This document shows, piece after piece, positions 17,775 to 25,727 of a stretch of DNA of 64,000 nt; within the stretch, counting starts at the first letter, position 1; each line of letters begins with the position of its first letter. The notes beneath the pieces were generated by a model, which worked only from the letters and a program-made list of their open reading frames with translations, did no database searches and was not told the DNA's origin. The position numbers and the translations under genes are program-made. This DNA is from CALJDF01 sp038121105 (GTDB lineage: Bacteria; Pseudomonadota; Alphaproteobacteria; SHVP01), in contig JAYONB010000011.1 of assembly GCA_038121105.1 (NCBI GenBank), forward strand, positions 46,038 to 110,037, read 5' to 3'.

Positions 17775-18974
17775 CTAAGCCGCGATGCGTTCGATCCCGA
17801 TGGCCGTTGCCTCGCCGCCGCCAATGCAGAGGCTGGCAACGCCTCGGTTCAGACCGTTCTTGGCTAGGGCGTAATGCAGCGTAGCGATAATCCGCGCGCC
17901 CGATGCGCCAACGGGATGTCCCAGCGCACAGGCACCGCCGTGCACGTTCATCCTGTCATGGTCAATCCCGATGTCTTTCATCGCGGCCATCGTGACGACG
18001 GCGAACGCTTCGTTGACTTCAAAAAGGTCAACGTCGTCGCGCGACCAACCGGTCTTTTCAAAAAGCTTGTTGATGGCGCCGATCGGGGCGGTCGTGAACC
18101 ACGACGATTCTTGGCTATGGGTCGTGTAGTCGACAATCCGCGCCAACGGCGTAAGGCCCCGTTTCTCGGCTTCCGATTCGCGCATCAGCACTAGAGCAGC
18201 CGCGCCATCGGAGATGGCCGAAGAATTGGCTGCCGTGACCGTCCCGCCTTCGCGGAAGGCAGGCTTGAGCTGCGGAATTTTTTCGATCTTGGCGGTAAAC
18301 GGCAGCTCGTCCTGGCTCACCGTGGTCTCACCGGCCCGGGTCTTCACCGTGACCGGCGTGATTTCGTCGTCAAACGACCCATCCTCGTTGGCTTTCTTTG
18401 CCCTTTCGAGCGAGGTCAGCGCGAAGTCGTCTTGCTGCTCACGGGTAAACTGGTATTTCTCAGCCGTGTCTTCGGCGAAAGAGCCCATCAGCTTACCGGG
18501 CTGATCGATCGTGTCTTCCAGACCGTCGACGAACATGTGGTCGTAGATCTTGCCGTTGCCCAGGCGATAGCCACCGCGCGCTTTGTCGAGCAGATAAGGG
18601 GTGTTGGACATGCTCTCGAGGCCCCCAGCCACCATGATCGACGCCGATCCCGCGGCCACTTGATCCGCCGCCATCATGGTGGCGCGCATACCTGACCCGC
18701 ACATCTTGTTGATGGTGGTCGCCCCAACGCTGATCGGAATACCGCCGGCAAGCGCCGCCTGGCGGGCGGGCGCCTGCCCCATGCCCGCCGGTAAGACGCA
18801 GCCCATGATCACGTCGTCGACCGTATCGGGTGCGACCCCAGCTTGATCGAGGGCGGCCTTGATCGCAGCGCCGCCGAGTTTCGGCGCGCCGACAGACGAC
18901 AGGGCTCCCTGAAAGTTGCCGATAGGGGTGCGCGCCAAGCCGACGATCACCACGGGATCCTGTGCATTTTTCAT
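17775..18974 (-). CDS. Acetyl-CoA C-acyltransferase (thiolase)
   Basis: 399 residues. Active-site cysteine Cys92 lies in INKMCGSGMR, the GHPVGASGAR histidine loop follows, and the C-terminal cysteine is in LCIGGGEATAIG (about Cys383). It is probably an acetyl-CoA acetyltransferase (acetoacetyl-CoA thiolase), which would complete leucine breakdown to acetyl-CoA; a broader beta-ketothiolase is possible. The ATG at 18974 is preceded by GAGG and six A residues, better than an in-frame ATG at 18986. It heads the leftward thiolase-RidA-isomerase group and is divergent from the methyltransferase gene, with 187 bases between them in which I see no convincing promoter. Confidence 0.92.
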   Translation of the reverse strand: MKNAQDPVVIVGLARTPIGNFQGALSSVGAPKLGGAAIKAALDQAGVAPDTVDDVIMGCVLPAGMGQAPARQAALAGGIPISVGATTINKMCGSGMRATMMAADQVAAGSASIMVAGGLESMSNTPYLLDKARGGYRLGNGKIYDHMFVDGLEDTIDQPGKLMGSFAEDTAEKYQFTREQQDDFALTSLERAKKANEDGSFDDEITPVTVKTRAGETTVSQDELPFTAKIEKIPQLKPAFREGGTVTAANSSAISDGAAALVLMRESEAEKRGLTPLARIVDYTTHSQESSWFTTAPIGAINKLFEKTGWSRDDVDLFEVNEAFAVVTMAAMKDIGIDHDRMNVHGGACALGHPVGASGARIIATLHYALAKNGLNRGVASLCIGGGEATAIGIERIAA

Positions 18975-19161
18975 TTTTTTCCTCATGTCCAAGATGCGAA
19001 CCGGTCCGCACGGTAGAGGAAACACTCGGCGCCGAAAAGCGGGACCGGCGCGGCCACGAAAATCTGCGCCGAACAGGGGTGCAGAGCGCCCCTTGAGCTT
19101 AGTCATGATACAGGGCGGCCGCAGTGCTAGACTAGGCCATCACAGCGGGAGGAAACGATCC

Positions 19162-20328
19162 ATGAGAGGGCAAGCGCAACACGGAGTATTGCCGGACGAA
19201 ACCCACGACGAGGCGGCACGGCTCGATTTCGTCACCAGCCTCAAGGTGCACGTACTGACCGATCTAGGCCCGGGCAACAAAAAGGCCTTCGAGGCTCGCG
19301 GGGCGAAGGCTTTTAAGCAGGCGCAGGGCCACGCGCCAAAATCGCCGCGCGACGTTGCACGGGTGATGCGCAAAGATCCGTTTTGGCAAACCTGGAGTTC
19401 CCTCAACCGCTCGGGCCAGGAGTTGATGTGGGAGGGCCTGGGCGAGCGCACCGGTCGCCAACGCGACGCCATCGCGGCACGCGTTAAGGCGACCGCCGCG
19501 CAAAAGACGAAGGGAACGCTACGGCTTGACCCGTCGCTCGAAATCCCGCGCTACAACAGCGAAATTCACATTCATTGCCAGCCCGGGGGCTACCACGTCG
19601 AACTGGCGGAGGACGATATCTTCGCCGGGGCGCTCTACGACGTTGGGGCCTACCAATACGGGATGGGCGGCCAAGGGCCGATGACCGACGATGTCGGGGT
19701 CACGGTAGGGGCTTACTTTCGCGAGAACATGCCTGGGTTCAAACCGGCGCGTATTCTGGATATGGGGTGCGGTGTCGGGCACCAAACGTTAGGACTCGCC
19801 GACGCCTTCCCGAAAGCTGAAATTCACGCTTTTGATCTCGGCGCGCCGATGGTTCGCTACGCGCATGCCCGTGCCGAATCGCTCGGCAAGACCGTGCACT
19901 TTTCTCAGCAGAACGCCGAAAAAACGGATTACCCGGACGAGAGCTTCGATCTGATCACGTCGATGATTTTGTTCCACGAAACTTCGCAAAAAGCGATCCC
20001 CAACATTATCAACGAATGCTACCGGCTATTGAAACCGGGTGGGTATATGGTTCACGGCGACGTTCCTGAATTCAACAAGTATTGGCCCGACCCCTACGAC
20101 CAGTTCCAACGCGACTGGACGACCCACTTCAACGCCGAACCCTTTCGCAGCAAGATGCGCGAAATGGACATGCCTGCGCTGGCGCGCGAAGCGGGCTTTC
20201 GTTCGGAGTCAATCGTCGAAGACCTCGTGCCCAGTGCCTTCGGCAAAGCGGGCTATTCGCGAACTAATCTGTACGGCAAGACCCACGCCTATGGGATGAA
20301 ATGGTGGGTTCTGCTGGCCCAAAAATGA
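19162..20328 (+). CDS. SAM-dependent methyltransferase with a 120-residue N-terminal region
   Basis: 388 residues. Residues 1-120 form a helical, mostly polar region with no motif I recognise. Residues about 121-388 form a class I methyltransferase: SAM loop ILDMGCGVGHQTL (198-210), acidic loop HAFDLGAPM, and LLKPGGYMVHGD. It is a paralogue of the truncated gene at the left end of the window; the shared linker (TLRLDPSLEIPRY) shows that the whole architecture is conserved. The ATG at 19162 has GGGAGGA 8 bases upstream; an upstream frame to 18916 is thiolase-promoter shadow. It is followed 25 bases later by a TauD-type dioxygenase, so methylation and oxidation of the same small molecule is plausible but not proven. 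Confidence 0.85.
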   Translation: MRGQAQHGVLPDETHDEAARLDFVTSLKVHVLTDLGPGNKKAFEARGAKAFKQAQGHAPKSPRDVARVMRKDPFWQTWSSLNRSGQELMWEGLGERTGRQRDAIAARVKATAAQKTKGTLRLDPSLEIPRYNSEIHIHCQPGGYHVELAEDDIFAGALYDVGAYQYGMGGQGPMTDDVGVTVGAYFRENMPGFKPARILDMGCGVGHQTLGLADAFPKAEIHAFDLGAPMVRYAHARAESLGKTVHFSQQNAEKTDYPDESFDLITSMILFHETSQKAIPNIINECYRLLKPGGYMVHGDVPEFNKYWPDPYDQFQRDWTTHFNAEPFRSKMREMDMPALAREAGFRSESIVEDLVPSAFGKAGYSRTNLYGKTHAYGMKWWVLLAQK

Positions 20329-20353
20329 CCGTGACTCGAGAAGCGAGGCAACC

Positions 20354-21208
20354 ATGAAGGTCCAGCCCCTGTCGCCTGTCATGGGCGCCGAAGTCACCGA
20401 CATCGACCTATCGACGATGCCCGACGATGCAACATTCGCCGCGATCCACCAGGCGCTTTTGGATCACCTCGTTCTTGTATTTCGCAATCAGCGCCTGACG
20501 CCCGCAGAACACGTCGCGTTCAGTGAGCGGTTCGGCGAGCTCATGGTCCATGTCAAAGCCGAATACCTGTTGCCCGATCAGCCAGAGGTCCTGGTCTTGT
20601 CCAACAAGAAACATCCCGACGGACGGCCAATGGGTTTTGAAGACGCGGGACGTTACTGGCATTCCGATATGTCGTACGTCGAAGAACCACCGTTGGGCTC
20701 TTTACTCCACGCCATTGAGATTCCGCCGGAAAAGGGCGACACGCTCTACTGCAATATGTATTTGGCCTACGAGGAACTCCCCGACGCGACGAAGCAGCGA
20801 CTGGTGGGCCTGCAGGCTGCGCACTCGTACCTCGCAAGCTTCGAGGGCAAGACCAAGTCCGGCTATGCGCGCGATACGCTGACCGAAGAGCAAAAAGCCC
20901 AACTCGCCGAAGTGACACATCCAGTAGTGCGCACCCACCCCGAGACCGGCCGCAAAGCGCTCTACGTGAATCCAGGCTTTACTGTCCGTTTGGTCGGCCT
21001 TCCTGAAGATGAAGGTGCCGCGCTTTTGGACGAACTCTTGGTTCACGCGAGCCGGCCCGAGTTTCAATTCCGCCATGTCTGGCAACCGCACGACCTTGTG
21101 TTCTGGGACAATCGGTGCACCATGCATCACGCGACGACGTACGACACGCAGTACACGCGCCACATGCACCGCACGACGGTAAAGGGCGACCGGCCTTACG
21201 CCGCCTAG
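20354..21208 (+). CDS. TauD/TfdA-family Fe(II)/2-oxoglutarate dioxygenase
   Basis: 284 residues, the usual family length. The iron ligands are visible as HxD (His103, Asp105, in YWHSDMSY) and a distal His258 in NRCTMHHAT; Arg273 in HMHRTTVKG probably binds the 2-oxoglutarate carboxylate. Such enzymes hydroxylate sulfonates, phenoxyacids or other small substrates with loss of the attached group. The substrate is unknown. It is the second gene after the methyltransferase. Its TAG and the TAG of the convergent flavoprotein gene share the palindrome CTAG (21205-21208). Confidence 0.9.
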   Translation: MKVQPLSPVMGAEVTDIDLSTMPDDATFAAIHQALLDHLVLVFRNQRLTPAEHVAFSERFGELMVHVKAEYLLPDQPEVLVLSNKKHPDGRPMGFEDAGRYWHSDMSYVEEPPLGSLLHAIEIPPEKGDTLYCNMYLAYEELPDATKQRLVGLQAAHSYLASFEGKTKSGYARDTLTEEQKAQLAEVTHPVVRTHPETGRKALYVNPGFTVRLVGLPEDEGAALLDELLVHASRPEFQFRHVWQPHDLVFWDNRCTMHHATTYDTQYTRHMHRTTVKGDRPYAA

Positions 21209-23148
21209 AGCGAATCTATCAAACGCATCGCGTCATTCGTCGCGGCCCAGAACCCGCGGGGTGCGACACAGTCGCCAATGGCCAGCACCCCTTCGGGCAC
21301 CGATCTGGGTAACGTGCCGGTCGAAAGGACGATCGTCTCGAACGGCCCTAGCACCTCCCCCGAGGCCAGCACCGCCTGATTGCGGTCGACCGCCTTTACG
21401 GTTGCACCACCCTTTACAGCGATCCCCGCTTTGCCGAGACGTCGCATCACTTCCTCGGCCTCCACGGAGAAGAGCAGTTCCGGAAGCGCGGGGTGCGACA
21501 CAGGGGTCGCCACGGTCACGGCCTCAACAGCCCGATCCGCCGCCAACGTTTCAGCCAACGAAATCGTCGGCCACCCGTTTTCCTCGTCGATGATGAGTAC
21601 GCGACCGGAAACAGCAGCAGTGCCGGCCAAAACGGTGCGTCCATGTATCAATGTCTCGGCCCCCGGAATCCCTCCGACCAGGTGGGGCCGACGGCGCCAA
21701 ACTGCGCTCTGTGCCGGGTCGGCGCCGACCGCCCAGATCGTTTTCTCGCCCTGCGGTAGATCGTCGGCGCCGATTGTCTCGTCGTAGACGACCCGAACAT
21801 CCAGGCGCTCCAACATGCGCGACCACCATTCGATCGCGCCCAGGAGCGGGGCCCGGTGGGGCGCCTCCCCCGCTTGTCGCATCGCACCGCCCAACTGAGA
21901 CCCGGCTTCATAGAGTGTGACGCGTAATCCGCGAACGGCGGCCCGACGCGCAGCCTCGAGGCCCGCAGGCCCACCACCAACGACCGTCAGCTTTCTTTCG
22001 CTCGCTCCTCGTTTGGATCGAGGCTGCGCGAACTCGCGACCCGCGCGCGGGTTCACCACGCACGTCGCGGGCCCGATGTTGCGCTGAGCGAACGTGCAGG
22101 CTTGGTTGCACGACACGCAGGGTGTGATGCCGACAGCATCGCCGTTACGGACCTTTACCAACCATTCCGGATCGGCAATCCAGGGGCGCGCCATCGCCAC
22201 GACATCGGCGCAACCTCCTTCGATAACGGCCGCCGCTTCGTCCGGAGTTCGCAGGCTGCCGGCCACAAAAATAGGCACTCCGAGCGCCGCCCGGAAACGC
22301 GCTGCCGCGTCGCTGAGATGCGCCGGCGGCGCGGTCATTGTCGGCATTAGGTCGGCCAATGCGAAATGCGAGCCCGTAATGAGGCTGACGTAGTCGACGA
22401 GACGGCTGTCGACTAAAATGCGCATGGCGGCCAATGAGTCTTCTTGCCCGTAACCGTTCGCATCGCCTGGCACGTTGTGAGCAATGGAAGTTCGCACACC
22501 GACGGCCATGTCGACACCGGCCTCGGCGCGCACCGCCTCGGCAACGCGAACGATCAACCGCATTCGGTTTTCCAGCGAACCGCCGTACGCGTCGGTGCGC
22601 CGGTTGAAAAGCGGATTGAGGAAAGATCCCAGCAGGTAATCCGACGATGTCTGAATCTCGACCGCATCAAGGCCCGCCGTCCGACACCGCCGGGTGGCGC
22701 CGACATAGGCGTCGACGAGTTCGTCGATGTCCTCCAGGGTCATCGCCTTGGGCAACTCGGCAAACTGCGCTGACGGGACGACAGACGGCGACCAAGCCGG
22801 ACCGGCGCCAAGGTGCGTCATGTTATGTCCGCCATGCCAAAGAATAACCGAGAGCCTGGATCCCGCGGCGTGCACGTCGTCGGCGAGCGCCTTCAGGCCC
22901 GGTGCCAGCGCATCGTCAAACAAATGTGGCCGCACGCCTTTGACAGAGGACGAATGCACTGGCGACGATTCGAGGCCGACCATCGCCGCCCCGCCATGGG
23001 CGCGCGCAACCATATAGGCATGGAGCCGGGGCCCGATACCGCCCTGCCCGTCGCCCAGGCCCATGTGGTGCCCGCTCATGACAACGCGGTTCTTGAGCCG
23101 AATCGGGCCCAATTCCAACGGCCGGAAAAGTTGGGAATAGTCCGTCAT
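21205..23148 (-). CDS. NADH:flavin oxidoreductase/old yellow enzyme with 4Fe-4S and FAD/NAD domains (copy 1)
   Basis: 647 residues in the trimethylamine dehydrogenase/2,4-dienoyl-CoA reductase layout. The N-terminal FMN barrel (about 1-340) has SYLLGSF-like SDYLLGSFLNPLFNRRTDAY with the Tyr that is catalytic in relatives. The cluster motif is CVSCNQAC then 11 residues then Cys. The C-terminal part has GGGPAGLEAARRAA and a second dinucleotide motif. The usual OYE motif with GR is here WHGGHN. It may oxidatively demethylate an amine or reduce an enone; that is inference. The start at 23148 gives MTDYSQLFRPLELG. It is divergent from the GlcD-like oxidase, 65 bases away, and is one of two copies (see 25724-27685). 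Confidence 0.88.
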   Translation of the reverse strand: MTDYSQLFRPLELGPIRLKNRVVMSGHHMGLGDGQGGIGPRLHAYMVARAHGGAAMVGLESSPVHSSSVKGVRPHLFDDALAPGLKALADDVHAAGSRLSVILWHGGHNMTHLGAGPAWSPSVVPSAQFAELPKAMTLEDIDELVDAYVGATRRCRTAGLDAVEIQTSSDYLLGSFLNPLFNRRTDAYGGSLENRMRLIVRVAEAVRAEAGVDMAVGVRTSIAHNVPGDANGYGQEDSLAAMRILVDSRLVDYVSLITGSHFALADLMPTMTAPPAHLSDAAARFRAALGVPIFVAGSLRTPDEAAAVIEGGCADVVAMARPWIADPEWLVKVRNGDAVGITPCVSCNQACTFAQRNIGPATCVVNPRAGREFAQPRSKRGASERKLTVVGGGPAGLEAARRAAVRGLRVTLYEAGSQLGGAMRQAGEAPHRAPLLGAIEWWSRMLERLDVRVVYDETIGADDLPQGEKTIWAVGADPAQSAVWRRRPHLVGGIPGAETLIHGRTVLAGTAAVSGRVLIIDEENGWPTISLAETLAADRAVEAVTVATPVSHPALPELLFSVEAEEVMRRLGKAGIAVKGGATVKAVDRNQAVLASGEVLGPFETIVLSTGTLPRSVPEGVLAIGDCVAPRGFWAATNDAMRLIDSL

Positions 23149-23213
23149 ACCGCCCCCCGAAGCGTGAAGACCAATGGTATGATCCATGTAACCGAGAAGA
23201 AAGGGAGGGCACC

Positions 23214-24815
23214 ATGGCACAAGCCGAAATGGGCGGCAATTTGGATGGTCTGATCAACGATCTAAAGTCGTTGATGGGAGATGAACACGTCATCACCGAC
23301 GAAAAAGAGCGCGAGTTCTTCTCGACGGATATTTTCTACAAAGCCGACAACGTTGCAGAATTGGTCATCGCGCCCGGCACCAAAGAACAACTGGCCGAAG
23401 GCGTACGCGCCGTCACGGCCGCCGGCCTGACGGTGGTGCCGCGCGGCGGGGGCATGTCCTATACCGGCGGCTACCGCCCCACGCGGGGAGACGCGGTGAT
23501 CGTCGATACGCGGCGGCTCGACCGAATCGTCGAGATCAACGAAGAGGACATGTACGTCACAGTCGAGTGTGGCGTGACGTGGAAACAACTCTACGAGGCG
23601 TTGAAGGATAAGGGTTTGCGCACGCCCTACTTCGGTCCGTTTTCGGGCATGTACGCCACGGTGGGCGGTGCGCTGTCGCAGAACAGCATTTTCTTCGGTT
23701 CGAGCATCCATGGAACCGCCGCTGACGCGGTGTTATCGCTGGAAGTCGCCCTGGCCGACGGAACCGTCGTGAAGACCGGCTCCGGTGGTGCGGCGAAGAA
23801 CCCCTCCCCGTTTTTCCGGACTTATGGCCCCGACCTTGCCGGGTTATTCCTCGGCGACACCGGCGCGCTCGGGTTCAAGATGCAGGCGACGTTACGTCTG
23901 ATTCCGCTTGCCAAGGAGCAGCGCTTCGCGTCGTTCTCTTTCGATACCGATCGTGAGATGTTTGCCGCGATGAGCCAAGTCGCGCGGGAACGCCTGGCGG
24001 AAGAATGCTATGGGTTCGACCCCTTTTTGCTCGGCCTTCGACTGAAGTTCGAAGGGCTTGCGCAAGACGTCAAGGCGCTCGCGTCGGTCGCCCGGTCGGG
24101 CAAGTCGCTGATTGGCGGGTTAAAGGAAGCCGCCAAGATCGCAGTGGCCGGGCGCCGCTTTATGGAAGGTGTCGCCTACGGAATGCACATCGTGGTCGAG
24201 GGGCGTGATACCGACGATGCCGAAAGCGCGTTGCGGCGGGTTCGCGAAATCGCCAAGGCGAATGGTGGTGGCGAGATCGAGAACAGCTTACCCAAGCTGG
24301 TGCGGGCCAATCCTTTCCTGCCCACCAACCGGCTGCTTGGCCCGGAAGGCGAACGCTGGGTGCCGATCCACGTGATTCTGCCCCATTCACGGGTCACCGG
24401 CCTTCTTGAAGCGCTCGACGCCTATTTCAACGCTAATGCTCAATTGGTGGAAGACAACGGCATTCAGTGGGGCTACCTCACGTCGACCATCGGCACCACC
24501 GCCACCTTGATCGAACCGACGTTCTTCTGGCCGGACTCGCATTATCAAATCCACGAGCGGTATATCGAAGACGGGCACTACGCCAAGCTCAAACAATTCC
24601 CCGAGAACCTCACCGCGCGCAACGCAATGGCGAAGATCCGAAACGATCTCGCCGATCTCTTTGCCGAACACGGGGGCACCCATCTGCAAATCGGTAAGAT
24701 GTATCGCTTCAAGGAAAGCCGCGATCCGGAAACGTGGAAAGTGATCGAGGGCATCAAGCAGTTGTTGGATCCCGACGGCGTCGTCAATCCGGGATCACTC
24801 GGCCTTGGCAAATAA
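23214..24815 (+). CDS. FAD-linked oxidase, GlcD/D-lactate dehydrogenase-like
   Basis: 533 residues. The PCMH-type FAD-binding domain occupies about 55-240: VVPRGGGMSYTGGY is the pyrophosphate-binding loop, and TVGGALSQNSIFFGSS and GDTGALGFKMQATLRLIP follow. The C-terminal substrate domain ends in the conserved LLDPDGVVNPGSLG. Such enzymes oxidise 2-hydroxy acids or, in the vanillyl-alcohol oxidase group, phenols; no membrane anchor or 4Fe-4S domain is present. GGAGGG precedes the ATG by 5 bases. It is followed by an EamA transporter gene in the same direction (45 bases). Confidence 0.87.
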   Translation: MAQAEMGGNLDGLINDLKSLMGDEHVITDEKEREFFSTDIFYKADNVAELVIAPGTKEQLAEGVRAVTAAGLTVVPRGGGMSYTGGYRPTRGDAVIVDTRRLDRIVEINEEDMYVTVECGVTWKQLYEALKDKGLRTPYFGPFSGMYATVGGALSQNSIFFGSSIHGTAADAVLSLEVALADGTVVKTGSGGAAKNPSPFFRTYGPDLAGLFLGDTGALGFKMQATLRLIPLAKEQRFASFSFDTDREMFAAMSQVARERLAEECYGFDPFLLGLRLKFEGLAQDVKALASVARSGKSLIGGLKEAAKIAVAGRRFMEGVAYGMHIVVEGRDTDDAESALRRVREIAKANGGGEIENSLPKLVRANPFLPTNRLLGPEGERWVPIHVILPHSRVTGLLEALDAYFNANAQLVEDNGIQWGYLTSTIGTTATLIEPTFFWPDSHYQIHERYIEDGHYAKLKQFPENLTARNAMAKIRNDLADLFAEHGGTHLQIGKMYRFKESRDPETWKVIEGIKQLLDPDGVVNPGSLGLGK

Positions 24816-24860
24816 CACGTTCGGGCGAGAAAACTTCCCGCCACGAAATTTGAGATCGGT

Positions 24861-25727
24861 TTGACGCTCTCCCCTGTCTTGCGTGCCGCGTTATGGATGA
24901 TGGGCACGTTGGTGTCCTTTTCCATGGTGGGCGTGGCGACGCGACACCTTACCGACGGTGGGCTTCCGGTCTTTCAAATTCTGTTCCTACGCGCCGCCGT
25001 CGGGCTGATTATCTTGACGCCGATCGTGATGTGGGGCGGATGGCACACCGTCAGCACTCGGCATTGGCGGCTGCACGCCATCCGCAACACCCTGCATTTC
25101 GGCGCAAGTTACGCGTGGTATTTCGGAATTGCCGTGCTGCCCCTGGCGAGCGTCTTTGCCATCGAATTTACCGCGCCGGTCTGGGTGGCGGTCCTCGCTG
25201 TGATCATCCTGGGCGAGAAACTGAACTGGGCCCGGAGCGCGGCGATCGGCGCCGGACTGATCGGCGTGCTGATCATCCTACGACCAGGCCTCGAGTCGTT
25301 CAGCGTGGCTTCTTTGGTGGTATTGGCGAGTGCCCTGGGCTTTGCCTGCGCACACGTCGCAACGAAAGGCCTGACCCGCAATAACTCCGTCTTGAAGGTG
25401 CTGTTCTGGATGGCGCTCATGCAGTTTCCGATGGGGATCGGGCCCGCCATTGCGGTCTGGACGCCGATCGAAGGCATCGCGTTGTTCTGGGCCGCCGCAG
25501 TCGGGGCGAGCGCCGTCAGCGCCCACTTCTGCCTCACGCGTGCCCTTAGTTTGGCCGATGCCAGCGTTGTCGTGCCGATGGATTTCCTGCGCATTCCGCT
25601 GATCGCCGTCGTCAGCCTCTTTGTGTTTGGCGAAGCGATCGACGGTTGGGTCATTGTCGGCGCCGCGATTATTTTCGCGGGGCTGTACTACAACGTGCGC
25701 CACGAGCACCGCAGCGCCGCGGTCTAA
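24861..25727 (+). CDS. DMT-superfamily EamA transporter (copy 1)
   Basis: 288 residues, ten hydrophobic segments in two EamA halves, typical for drug/metabolite transporters of small polar compounds. The start codon is taken as TTG at 24861 because the resulting MTLSPVLRAALWMMGTLVSFSM aligns with the start of the second copy (MTDNLRGALWMFGMVVSLSL) at 27787; ATG 24893 would cut into the first helix. It probably exports or imports a substrate or product of the flavoenzymes beside it. Its TAA interlocks with the TAG of the convergent second flavoprotein. Confidence 0.85.
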   Translation: MTLSPVLRAALWMMGTLVSFSMVGVATRHLTDGGLPVFQILFLRAAVGLIILTPIVMWGGWHTVSTRHWRLHAIRNTLHFGASYAWYFGIAVLPLASVFAIEFTAPVWVAVLAVIILGEKLNWARSAAIGAGLIGVLIILRPGLESFSVASLVVLASALGFACAHVATKGLTRNNSVLKVLFWMALMQFPMGIGPAIAVWTPIEGIALFWAAAVGASAVSAHFCLTRALSLADASVVVPMDFLRIPLIAVVSLFVFGEAIDGWVIVGAAIIFAGLYYNVRHEHRSAAV

